From positions 1 to 6,791 of the forward strand of contig JAQWJG010000053.1 in the NCBI GenBank assembly GCA_029248485.1: 6,791 nt of DNA. Reading direction: 5' to 3'. The stretch comes from SAR86 cluster bacterium. GTDB lineage: Bacteria > Pseudomonadota > Gammaproteobacteria > SAR86 > D2472. The notes under the pieces were generated by a model, which saw only the letters and a list, made by a program, of their open reading frames with translations, searched no databases and was not told the DNA's origin. Position numbers and translations under genes: made by a program. The first letter of the stretch is position 1; each line of letters begins with the position of its first letter. Below, piece by piece: positions 1 to 5,844 of this stretch.

Positions 1-271
1 CGTTTTAGATATTAGAGAGATCTCAGGTTTTGCTGATTGGTTTATCATAGCAACGGCTTCTTCCTCAAGAAATGCAAAAGCAATTTCTAACAAATTAATT
101 GAATCAATTAAATCTCATCAAAAGAATTTAGTTGGCATTGAGGGTCAAGATGATTCAGAATGGATCTTGGTGGATTGTGGAGATGTAGTTGTAAATATCA
201 TGCAACAGGAAACCCGTGAATTTTATGATTTAGAGAGTTTATGGGGTGAAAAGACTCTTGTTTCTGCATAA
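1..271 (+). CDS. rsfS: Ribosomal silencing factor RsfS (Iojap family), C-terminal part; 5' end outside window
   Basis: The open frame begins at base 2 and gives 89 residues before TAA at 269-271. RsfS binds ribosomal protein uL14 on the 50S subunit and blocks joining with 30S when nutrients are short. The family pattern is clear: an N-terminal VLDIREISGFADWFIIATA strand-helix segment followed by SSRNAKAISNKL, then GIEGQDDSEWILVDCGDVVVN and IMQQETREFYDLESLWG. These match the E. coli blocks [21 protein letters not shown] and LYELEKLW as I recall them. About 15-25 N-terminal residues are missing because the window starts inside the gene. The next gene, rlmH, begins on the last base of the stop codon, the usual rsfS-rlmH pairing. 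An Asn replaces the usual His in the DVVVH-type block, a small variation. Identification is secure; only the length is incomplete. Confidence 0.95.
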   Translation, partial: VLDIREISGFADWFIIATASSSRNAKAISNKLIESIKSHQKNLVGIEGQDDSEWILVDCGDVVVNIMQQETREFYDLESLWGEKTLVSA

Positions 272-273
272 TG
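269..273 (+). promoter_or_regulatory. TAATG stop/start overlap between rsfS and rlmH
   Basis: The rsfS stop TAA (269-271) and the rlmH start ATG (271-273) share one base. No Shine-Dalgarno-like purine run sits at the normal distance upstream. This arrangement usually means the second gene is translated by termination-reinitiation. The coupling itself is inferred. Confidence 0.7.
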
Positions 274-735
274 AAATGCAAAATTATTAGCATTAGCCAC
301 AAGCCATCAAATTGGGAGAAGCAGGCGCTGCAATTTTATTCAAAACAATTGCCTAACCACTTTCAAATTTCTTATGTTGAGGTGAAGCCTTTTTCTTCCA
401 ACTCTATGAATAGAGCATCTATATTAGATGCTGAAGCAACAGAAATAATAAAACACCTCGATCAAGACACCCATAATATTTTGTGGGATAGAAAAGGGCA
501 AAAGATCAGTAGCCTCAGTTTTGCAAAGCTTCTGCAGGATCAGACTGATCATGGAAAAAATATTAATTTTATTATAGGCGGCGCCCATGGAGCATCAGAA
601 ATACTTTTTAAGGCCTCGCACTTAATTTTATCTGCCTCAGATTTAACTTTTCCACATAGGCTTTTTAAAATATTTTTAATGGAGCAAATTTATAGAGCAA
701 GCACAATTCATAGAAATCACCCATATCATAAATAA
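271..735 (+). CDS. rlmH: 23S rRNA (pseudouridine1915-N3)-methyltransferase RlmH
   Basis: RlmH is a SPOUT-family methyltransferase that uses S-adenosylmethionine to methylate pseudouridine 1915 in helix 69 of 23S rRNA on assembled 70S ribosomes. The product is 154 residues, essentially the length of E. coli RlmH (155). Visible landmarks are WDRKG at 72-76, the glycine-rich SAM-binding loop IIGGAHG at 101-107, SASDLTFPHRL at 121-131, EQIYRA at 138-143, and the diagnostic C-terminal NHPYHK at 149-154. The C-terminal tail is part of the trefoil-knot active site. The loop has Ala-His where E. coli has Pro-Glu, within the known variability of this loop. The start is fixed by the one-base overlap with rsfS and a normal N-terminus (MKCKIISIS). 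The stop overlaps the mrdA start by one base, so translation of mrdA is probably coupled to it. Confidence 0.96.
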   Translation: MKCKIISISHKPSNWEKQALQFYSKQLPNHFQISYVEVKPFSSNSMNRASILDAEATEIIKHLDQDTHNILWDRKGQKISSLSFAKLLQDQTDHGKNINFIIGGAHGASEILFKASHLILSASDLTFPHRLFKIFLMEQIYRASTIHRNHPYHK

Positions 736-737
736 TG
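733..737 (+). promoter_or_regulatory. TAATG stop/start overlap between rlmH and mrdA
   Basis: TAA (733-735) and ATG (735-737) share one base, as at the previous junction. The preceding bases contain no convincing Shine-Dalgarno motif, so reinitiation by the terminating ribosome is the likely way mrdA is translated (inference). Confidence 0.65.
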
Positions 738-2570
738 ATTTTTGAAGAAAGACAAGTTGAAAAGAATAATTTTTCTATAAGGGCAACCCTACTTTTTGGC
801 CTAACGATCTTAGGGCTAATAGCTGTGCTTCTGCAAGTTTTTTCTTTGCAAATTTCTGGTTATACAGATTATCAACTTGCTGCACTAAATAATAAAAATT
901 ATGCAGTACCTGTGCAATCACTTCGAGGTGAGATTTTTGATAGAAATGGAAAAGTTCTTATTAAAAATGAACCAACTTTTGATTTGATTACTCGTCCCAA
1001 TCTTATTGATGATATAGATTCTTTTTTAGAAAAAATTCAACCTGTAATTTTTCTTTCTGAAAATGAGATATCAAAGTACAAAAAACTGCAAAAAGAAAAA
1101 GCATTTGTTAATAAGGAATTAGTTTTAAAAAAAGACCTTTCTGCTGAAGAAATTGCTAGGTTTAATGTAAGAAGTTTTAATTTTCAAAATGCATTTATAG
1201 CTCAAAGATACAGAAGAATTAGTGACTACCCAGAGATCTTTTCTCATGTTTTGGGATATACCTCAAGGATTGAAAATGATTTTAAATCGATGCCTGAAAT
1301 ACCTCGAAGTCATTGGAAAGATATAGAATTGATGTATGCCCATGGCTTGATTCGAGGCCAAACAGGATTAGAGCAGATATATGATGATCATTTAAGTGGA
1401 CAACATGGTCAAAGAGTTTATGAAATGAATGCAAGAGGCCAATTTGTTCAATCATTATCTTTTACTCAACCCGCCAAAGGATTAGATTTATATACCAATT
1501 TAGATATTGATGCCCAAAAAAGTGCTGCAAAATTTCTTGGAAATAGAAAAGGTGCTGTTGTAGCTATAGATCTAGAATCTGGGGGTATTAATGTTTTATA
1601 TAGCTCACCCACATACTCAATAAATGAGCTATCAAATGGCATGAGTGAGAATAGCTTTCAAACTTTATTAAATGATGCTGATAAACCTTTTTTTAATAGA
1701 GCATTACAAGGAAGGTATCCACCAGCATCGACAATAAAGCCTGCTATTGGTATGTATGGGTTGTCAAATAATATTGTTAACTGGGATTTTGAAATGAAAG
1801 ATCCAGGATTTTTTACTTTACCAGAAACTGGAAGAGTCTTTAGAGGGTGGCGAAAGGGAGGCCATGGCAAAGTAAACATGCATAAAGCATTTTTGGTCAG
1901 TTCAAATACTTACTTTTTTTCACTTGCATATCAAGCAGATATTGAGGAATTATCTAATTATTTATCCAGTCTAGGTTTTGGGCAGAAAGTTTGTTTAGAC
2001 TGCTTTGAGGAAGATCCAGCATTTGTTCCAACGCCTGAGTGGAAATACAGCGTGATGAATGCAGGTTGGGTCAAGGGTGATACGGTTAATATGGGTATTG
2101 GGCAAGGGTATTTGGTAACAACTCCCATGCAGTTAGCAAACTATGCTGCTCTTCTTGCTACCAAAGGACTACATACAGAGCCCTCCCTTGTTGCTCTAGC
2201 CAATCAAAAAAAGTCATTAAAAACTTGGCACGATAAAGGGTTTGATAATTCTGATTGGGCAAAAATGCATCAAGCTTTACTTGGCGTGATTGAAAGTGAT
2301 TATGGGACTGCCAGGAGTATACGTGATCTTAAAGACTTTCAGGTTGCTGGCAAATCAGGCACAGCTGAGCTTGTAAGTTTAGATAGCAAGGAAGCCTATC
2401 AAGAAGTTAGGAGCTCTGAATTGTTGAGGGATCATTCGATTATTATAGCCTTTGGCCCAATGCCCAATCCTAGATATGCAGTTTCTGTAGTAATTGAGAA
2501 TGGCGAGAGTGGGGGTGCAGTTGCTGGGCCGGTAGCAATTGAGGTTTTAAAGAGTTTAATCAATGAATAA
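735..2570 (+). CDS. mrdA: Penicillin-binding protein 2 (MrdA), elongasome D,D-transpeptidase
   Basis: This class B PBP crosslinks peptidoglycan during cell elongation, working with RodA in the inner membrane. The 611-residue product has a short cytoplasmic tail, one membrane anchor at about 17-40, a non-catalytic pedestal region (LRGEIFDRNG at 63-72; VLGYTSRI at 172-179; GQTGLEQIYDDHLSG at 208-222), then the transpeptidase domain. Its three catalytic motifs are S332-T-I-K335, S389-S-N391 and K540-S-G-T543. RDHSIIIAFGP (565-575) and the final IENG block also fit E. coli PBP2. Two of four positions that bind zinc in Acinetobacter PBP2 appear changed (G371, S390), while D356 and H377 are kept. 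The only two cysteines form C420-x-x-C423, where E. coli has a Thr-Gly-Ile-Asp-type sequence. The gene follows rlmH with a one-base overlap and shares eight bases with rodA. The function call is firm; the effect of the changed residues is unknown. Confidence 0.97.
   Translation: MIFEERQVEKNNFSIRATLLFGLTILGLIAVLLQVFSLQISGYTDYQLAALNNKNYAVPVQSLRGEIFDRNGKVLIKNEPTFDLITRPNLIDDIDSFLEKIQPVIFLSENEISKYKKLQKEKAFVNKELVLKKDLSAEEIARFNVRSFNFQNAFIAQRYRRISDYPEIFSHVLGYTSRIENDFKSMPEIPRSHWKDIELMYAHGLIRGQTGLEQIYDDHLSGQHGQRVYEMNARGQFVQSLSFTQPAKGLDLYTNLDIDAQKSAAKFLGNRKGAVVAIDLESGGINVLYSSPTYSINELSNGMSENSFQTLLNDADKPFFNRALQGRYPPASTIKPAIGMYGLSNNIVNWDFEMKDPGFFTLPETGRVFRGWRKGGHGKVNMHKAFLVSSNTYFFSLAYQADIEELSNYLSSLGFGQKVCLDCFEEDPAFVPTPEWKYSVMNAGWVKGDTVNMGIGQGYLVTTPMQLANYAALLATKGLHTEPSLVALANQKKSLKTWHDKGFDNSDWAKMHQALLGVIESDYGTARSIRDLKDFQVAGKSGTAELVSLDSKEAYQEVRSSELLRDHSIIIAFGPMPNPRYAVSVVIENGESGGAVAGPVAIEVLKSLINE
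2549..2554 (+). promoter_or_regulatory. Probable ribosome binding site for rodA
   Basis: AAAGAG lies inside the 3' end of mrdA, eight bases before the rodA ATG at 2563. It is the best Shine-Dalgarno-like match at any junction in this operon and supports the chosen rodA start, which overlaps the mrdA stop in ATGAATAA. Confidence 0.5.
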
Positions 2571-3651
2571 ACCATTACAAAAAATATACTTTGATCCATA
2601 TTTATTTTTTAGCCTTTTTTTATTATCTACCCTTGGTCTATTTTTTTTATTTTCTGCTTCAAATTCAGATATAAGCATTGTTTCAAAACAACTTGTTTAT
2701 ATTGTTGTCGGGTTCATTATTATGATAGTAGTTAGTCAACCAGATCCTGATATTTTTAGAAGGACATCAGGATTATTTCTAATTTTTTCATTATTGTTAT
2801 TAGGCATTACATATTTAATTGGTCCTGAAATTAATGGAGCCCAAAGATGGTTGAGGGTCGGTCCTTTTTCATTTCAATCTTCAGAATTATTAAAACTTGC
2901 AGTACCAATCTTCTTGGCTAATTTTTTATTTGATAAAAAGCTGCCAATCCAAAGAAAAGAGATAATCATTAGTTTGTTAATTATTTTTTGTTGTTTTTTC
3001 TTCGTTTTTAGACAACCAGATCTTGGGACTGCATTGATTATTGCTTGCTCGGGACTGTTTGTGCTATTTCTTTCTGGTTTAAGTTGGACCTTTATGGGCG
3101 GATCATTTATTTTGCTTTTAATAAGCTCGCCATTTATTTGGAATATTCTTTTGCAGCCTTTTCAACGTCAAAGAATTGCAACATTTTTTAATCCAGAGTC
3201 GGATCCGTTTGGAGCAAGCTGGAATATTATCCAATCAAAAGTTGCAATTGGTTCAGGGGGCTTGTTTGGCAAGGGTTTTGGAGAGGGGTCGCAGACGCAG
3301 TTAAATTTTCTTCCAGAAACAGAAACTGATTTTATCTTTTCTGTAATAGGAGAAGAGTTTGGATTTCTCGGAGTGCTGTTACTGTTAAGCATCTATTTAT
3401 TTATATTATTAAGATGTTTTTATTTAGCATTAAGTGCAAGAGATAGGTTTTGTAGATTAGTTATTGGAGGATTAAGCCTTACTTTTGCTGCAAATTTAAT
3501 TATAAATTTATGCATGGTGGTAGGTTTACTTCCAGTTGTTGGCATGCCATTGCCATTTATAAGTAAGGGTGGGTCATCTTTGATGTCATTATTTCTTGCT
3601 TTTGGCATAATTGTTTCTATGGGTACGCATAAAAAATTCTTACCGCAATGA
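2563..3651 (+). CDS. rodA: RodA, SEDS-family peptidoglycan glycosyltransferase
   Basis: RodA polymerises lipid II into glycan strands in the rod complex and is paired with PBP2, encoded just upstream. The product has 362 residues (E. coli 370) with about ten hydrophobic segments. Family blocks appear in order: NGAQRWL at 91-97, FQSSELLKLAVP at 104-115, QPDLGTALI at 151-159, QRQRIATFFNPESDPFG at 201-217, QSKVAIGSGGLFGKGFG at 224-240, LPETETDFIF at 250-259 and GLLPVVGMPLPF at 321-332. D256 matches the essential aspartate of E. coli RodA (D262, His-Thr-Asp-Phe). Three strongly conserved positions differ: Ser106 for Pro in FQPSE, Glu254 for His before Thr-Asp, and Lys335 for Tyr in the SYGGSS-type loop. 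The overall frame is intact and the catalytic Asp is kept, so I read it as functional. It overlaps mrdA by eight bases and the next gene by four. Confidence 0.96.
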   Translation: MNKPLQKIYFDPYLFFSLFLLSTLGLFFLFSASNSDISIVSKQLVYIVVGFIIMIVVSQPDPDIFRRTSGLFLIFSLLLLGITYLIGPEINGAQRWLRVGPFSFQSSELLKLAVPIFLANFLFDKKLPIQRKEIIISLLIIFCCFFFVFRQPDLGTALIIACSGLFVLFLSGLSWTFMGGSFILLLISSPFIWNILLQPFQRQRIATFFNPESDPFGASWNIIQSKVAIGSGGLFGKGFGEGSQTQLNFLPETETDFIFSVIGEEFGFLGVLLLLSIYLFILLRCFYLALSARDRFCRLVIGGLSLTFAANLIINLCMVVGLLPVVGMPLPFISKGGSSLMSLFLAFGIIVSMGTHKKFLPQ

Positions 3652-4679
3652 AGTTTCTTTTTATATTTTTTCTTTTCTTTTCAAGCTCTCTGTTTGCTGA
3701 TTACTCTGAGCATCCAGAAGCACAGGATATTATTGAAACACTTGTGGAGGAGCATGGCTTTGATAGAAGCTATGTTATTCAGATTCTTAAAATGGCAAAG
3801 AAACAAGAAAGAATCCTCGAATCAATGTCCTCTCCAGCTGAATTTACTTGGACGTGGGATAGATACAAAAAACTATTTTTAGAAGAAAAGCGTATTTCTA
3901 ATGGAAAAAAATTTATAAAGAAAAATTCTACTTTATTTAAACAAGTTGAAGATGAGTTTGGGGTGCCCAAGGAAATAATTACCTCAATTTTAGGAGTAGA
4001 AACTAGGTATGGAAAGATCCAAGGTGGCTATAGAGTTCTTGATAGCTTGGCAACTCTTGGTTTTGATTTTCCCAGAAGATCAAAATTCTTTAAAAGCGAG
4101 CTTATTCAGCTCTTTATTCTTACAAGAGAAAATAATTTAGACATCAATGCAGTTCAAGGATCATATGCGGGCGCTATGGGATATGGTCAGTTTATTTCAT
4201 CTAGCTATCGAGCCTACGCAATAGATTATGATGGCGATGGATATGCAGATTTATTTAATTCAGTGCCAGATGCTGTAGCTAGTATTGCCAATTATCTTCA
4301 AAAACATGGGTGGAAAAGAGGTGGTGCTATAGTTCGAAAGGTTGAAATCAATAAAGTTAATAAAACTTATCAGCATCAAACTAATTTGAAAAAATTTATT
4401 CCTCTTCAATTTACTGAAGGTCTTGAAGAAGAATATATTATCAAAAATGGAGATAGTTTATTATCAATCGCAATTAGCAATAATCTTGAATTACAGCAGC
4501 TTATGACTCTAAATAATATTAAAAATAAAAATCTTATTAAAAGTGGACAAACCATTCTGCTTAGCAAGCCGAAGGATTTGTATTTTATAGGTGATGATAA
4601 TTTTATTGCGATTACTAAATACAACCGTAGTCATTTTTATGCTAAAGCCGTGTATGATTTATCCTTAGAATTTAAGTAA
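3648..4679 (+). CDS. mltB: Secreted MltB-type lytic transglycosylase (GH103) with an embedded LysM module
   Basis: The enzyme should cleave the MurNAc-GlcNAc bond of peptidoglycan, leaving 1,6-anhydroMurNAc ends, in the periplasm. Residues 1-17 look like a signal peptide (cleavage after SLFA); there is no cysteine in the protein, so unlike E. coli MltB it is not a lipoprotein. The GH103 catalytic region spans about 20-225: E118 in GVETRYG is the expected catalytic acid, followed by LATLGFDFPRRSKFF (134-148), QGSYAGAMGYGQF (170-182), an EF-hand-like D193-Y-D-G-D-G loop and ANYLQKHGW (214-222). A LysM module occupies 262-306 (EYIIKNGDSLLSIA; LNNI; IKSGQTILL). After it the family's own C-terminus resumes as DNFIAITKYNRS (317-328) and YAKAVYDLS (331-339). 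The gene starts in an ATGA overlap with rodA and has no clear Shine-Dalgarno. A cell-wall binding role for LysM is family knowledge; the orthology label mltB is tentative because of the unusual architecture. Confidence 0.88.
   Translation: MKFLFIFFLFFSSSLFADYSEHPEAQDIIETLVEEHGFDRSYVIQILKMAKKQERILESMSSPAEFTWTWDRYKKLFLEEKRISNGKKFIKKNSTLFKQVEDEFGVPKEIITSILGVETRYGKIQGGYRVLDSLATLGFDFPRRSKFFKSELIQLFILTRENNLDINAVQGSYAGAMGYGQFISSSYRAYAIDYDGDGYADLFNSVPDAVASIANYLQKHGWKRGGAIVRKVEINKVNKTYQHQTNLKKFIPLQFTEGLEEEYIIKNGDSLLSIAISNNLELQQLMTLNNIKNKNLIKSGQTILLSKPKDLYFIGDDNFIAITKYNRSHFYAKAVYDLSLEFK
4431..4565 (+). other. LysM peptidoglycan-binding module inside the mltB-like gene (residues 262-306)
   Basis: The segment follows the LysM pattern closely: Tyr-x-Ile-Lys-x-Gly-Asp-Ser-Leu, then Ile-Ala, a central Leu and Asn-Asn-Ile, and a final Ile-Lys-x-Gly-Gln-x-Ile-x-Leu. 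LysM modules of about 44 residues bind N-acetylglucosamine-containing glycans. Here the module is flanked on both sides by GH103 sequence rather than sitting at a terminus. Confidence 0.85.
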
Positions 4680-4686
4680 TAGTTTT

Positions 4687-5844
4687 ATGAAAAAAATAAT
4701 TTGTTTTCTCTTGCTTGTTCCACTCTGTATGGATGGACTTGCTCAATCCATGGTCCCAAAGGCGCCGAAATTAAACTTAGATAGTTACATACTGGTTGAA
4801 GCTAGCACCAATACCGTAATAGCTGAATTTAATTCAGATGATCAAATTTCACCCGCAAGCATGACCAAAGTCATGAGTGGATATGTTGTAGCAGATCAGA
4901 TAGCTTCCGGGGCTATCAGCTTAGATGACAAAGTATTAATTAGCGAAAAAGCATGGAAAACTGGTGGCTCTAAAATGTTTATTGAAGCTGGAAAAAGAAT
5001 CTCGGTCCGAGATTTGCTATCTGGAATCGTCATTCAATCTGGAAATGATGCAACTGTTGCCTTGGCTGAATATGTTGCAGGCTCTGAAGAGGGGTTTGTA
5101 GATTTCATGAATGCTTACGCATCTGAGCTAGGATTGAGCAATACTTTATTTCAAAATGCTGTTGGATGGACGGATCCTAATCATTTTTCATCAGCCAAAG
5201 ATCTAGCTAATTTGACAAAAGCACTTATTAACAATTTCCCTGAACATTATTCTACATATAAAGAGAAAGAATTTACTTTTAGCGGTATTAGACAGCTCAA
5301 TCGCAACAAGCTTTTATGGCGTGATGATACCGTTGATGGTGTCAAAACTGGCCATACAGAGTCTGCTGGCTATTGCTTGATTTCTTCGGCCAAGAGAAAT
5401 GATATGAGGTTAATAGCAGTAGTTGCAGGCAGCCCATCAGAAAATGAGAGATTAACCTCATCACAGAGATTGCTAGAATATGGGTTTAGATTCTTTGCTA
5501 CTCAAAAACTTATTGCAAAAGGTTCAGAAATTACTGTTGCTAAGGTTTGGGGCGGCAAATCTGAAGAAGTTGCTCTAGGCACCAATGAAGATATTTTATT
5601 AACGTTACCACGATCGGATTTTAAAAATATCAAAGCAAACTATAACTTTAAGAACAATATTCAAGCTCCAATATCCGAGGGCGATACAATAGGCGACATT
5701 GAATTTATATCAAATGATAGAGTGGTTCTCTCGGCTCCACTTATCGCTATAGAATCCGTTGAGGCAAAAGGTTTCTTTGGAAGAATTTGGGCTAGAATAG
5801 TTTTCTGGATCATGAGTTTATTTTCCATAGGTCAAAATGACTAA
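4687..5844 (+). CDS. dacA: D-alanyl-D-alanine carboxypeptidase, PBP5/PBP6 type
   Basis: This serine peptidase removes the terminal D-Ala from peptidoglycan pentapeptides in the periplasm and so limits crosslinking. The product is 385 residues (E. coli PBP5 precursor 403). A signal peptide covers 1-19 (cleavage expected after GLA). Active-site motifs are S58-M-T-K61, S118-G-N120 and K220-T-G222 followed by HTESAGYC. WKTGGSKMFIEAG at 90-102 and QNAVGWTDPNHFSSAKDL at 156-173 are also typical. Residues about 275-350 form the all-beta PBP5 C-terminal domain, and the tail from 361 to 381 is a Trp/Phe/Ile-rich amphipathic segment with a few basic residues, expected to lie on the outer face of the inner membrane. 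The start follows the mltB-like stop by seven bases with no evident Shine-Dalgarno. In many relatives rlpA lies between these genes; it is absent here. The gene overlaps the transaminase by eight bases. Confidence 0.96.
   Translation: MKKIICFLLLVPLCMDGLAQSMVPKAPKLNLDSYILVEASTNTVIAEFNSDDQISPASMTKVMSGYVVADQIASGAISLDDKVLISEKAWKTGGSKMFIEAGKRISVRDLLSGIVIQSGNDATVALAEYVAGSEEGFVDFMNAYASELGLSNTLFQNAVGWTDPNHFSSAKDLANLTKALINNFPEHYSTYKEKEFTFSGIRQLNRNKLLWRDDTVDGVKTGHTESAGYCLISSAKRNDMRLIAVVAGSPSENERLTSSQRLLEYGFRFFATQKLIAKGSEITVAKVWGGKSEEVALGTNEDILLTLPRSDFKNIKANYNFKNNIQAPISEGDTIGDIEFISNDRVVLSAPLIAIESVEAKGFFGRIWARIVFWIMSLFSIGQND

Noticed and set aside
1658..1879. Minus-strand open frame of 73 codons inside mrdA
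   Set aside because: It lies antisense to the PBP2 transpeptidase core with its SxxK motif and shows no recognisable domain; it is a shadow frame.
2641..2648. Run of eight T in rodA, a possible slippage or frameshift site
   Set aside because: The frame continues with correct RodA sequence on both sides, and such runs are expected in AT-rich membrane protein genes.
3168..3608. Two minus-strand open frames inside rodA
   Set aside because: Both are antisense to conserved RodA blocks, including the catalytic TDFIF region, and have no family features.
3694..3970. Short plus and minus frames within the start of the mltB-like gene
   Set aside because: They overlap the conserved GH103 frame, which has a signal peptide and a catalytic motif; no independent support.
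4406..4624. Minus-strand frame of 72 codons opposite the LysM region
   Set aside because: It is antisense to the LysM and the conserved GH103 tail. Its hydrophobic look follows from AT-rich complementary codons.
4687..4743. Possible lipoprotein signal in DacA (Cys14)
   Set aside because: The residues before the cysteine (Val-Pro-Leu) do not fit a lipobox, and a standard cleavage site after GLA follows. PBP5 enzymes attach through the C-terminal amphipathic tail.
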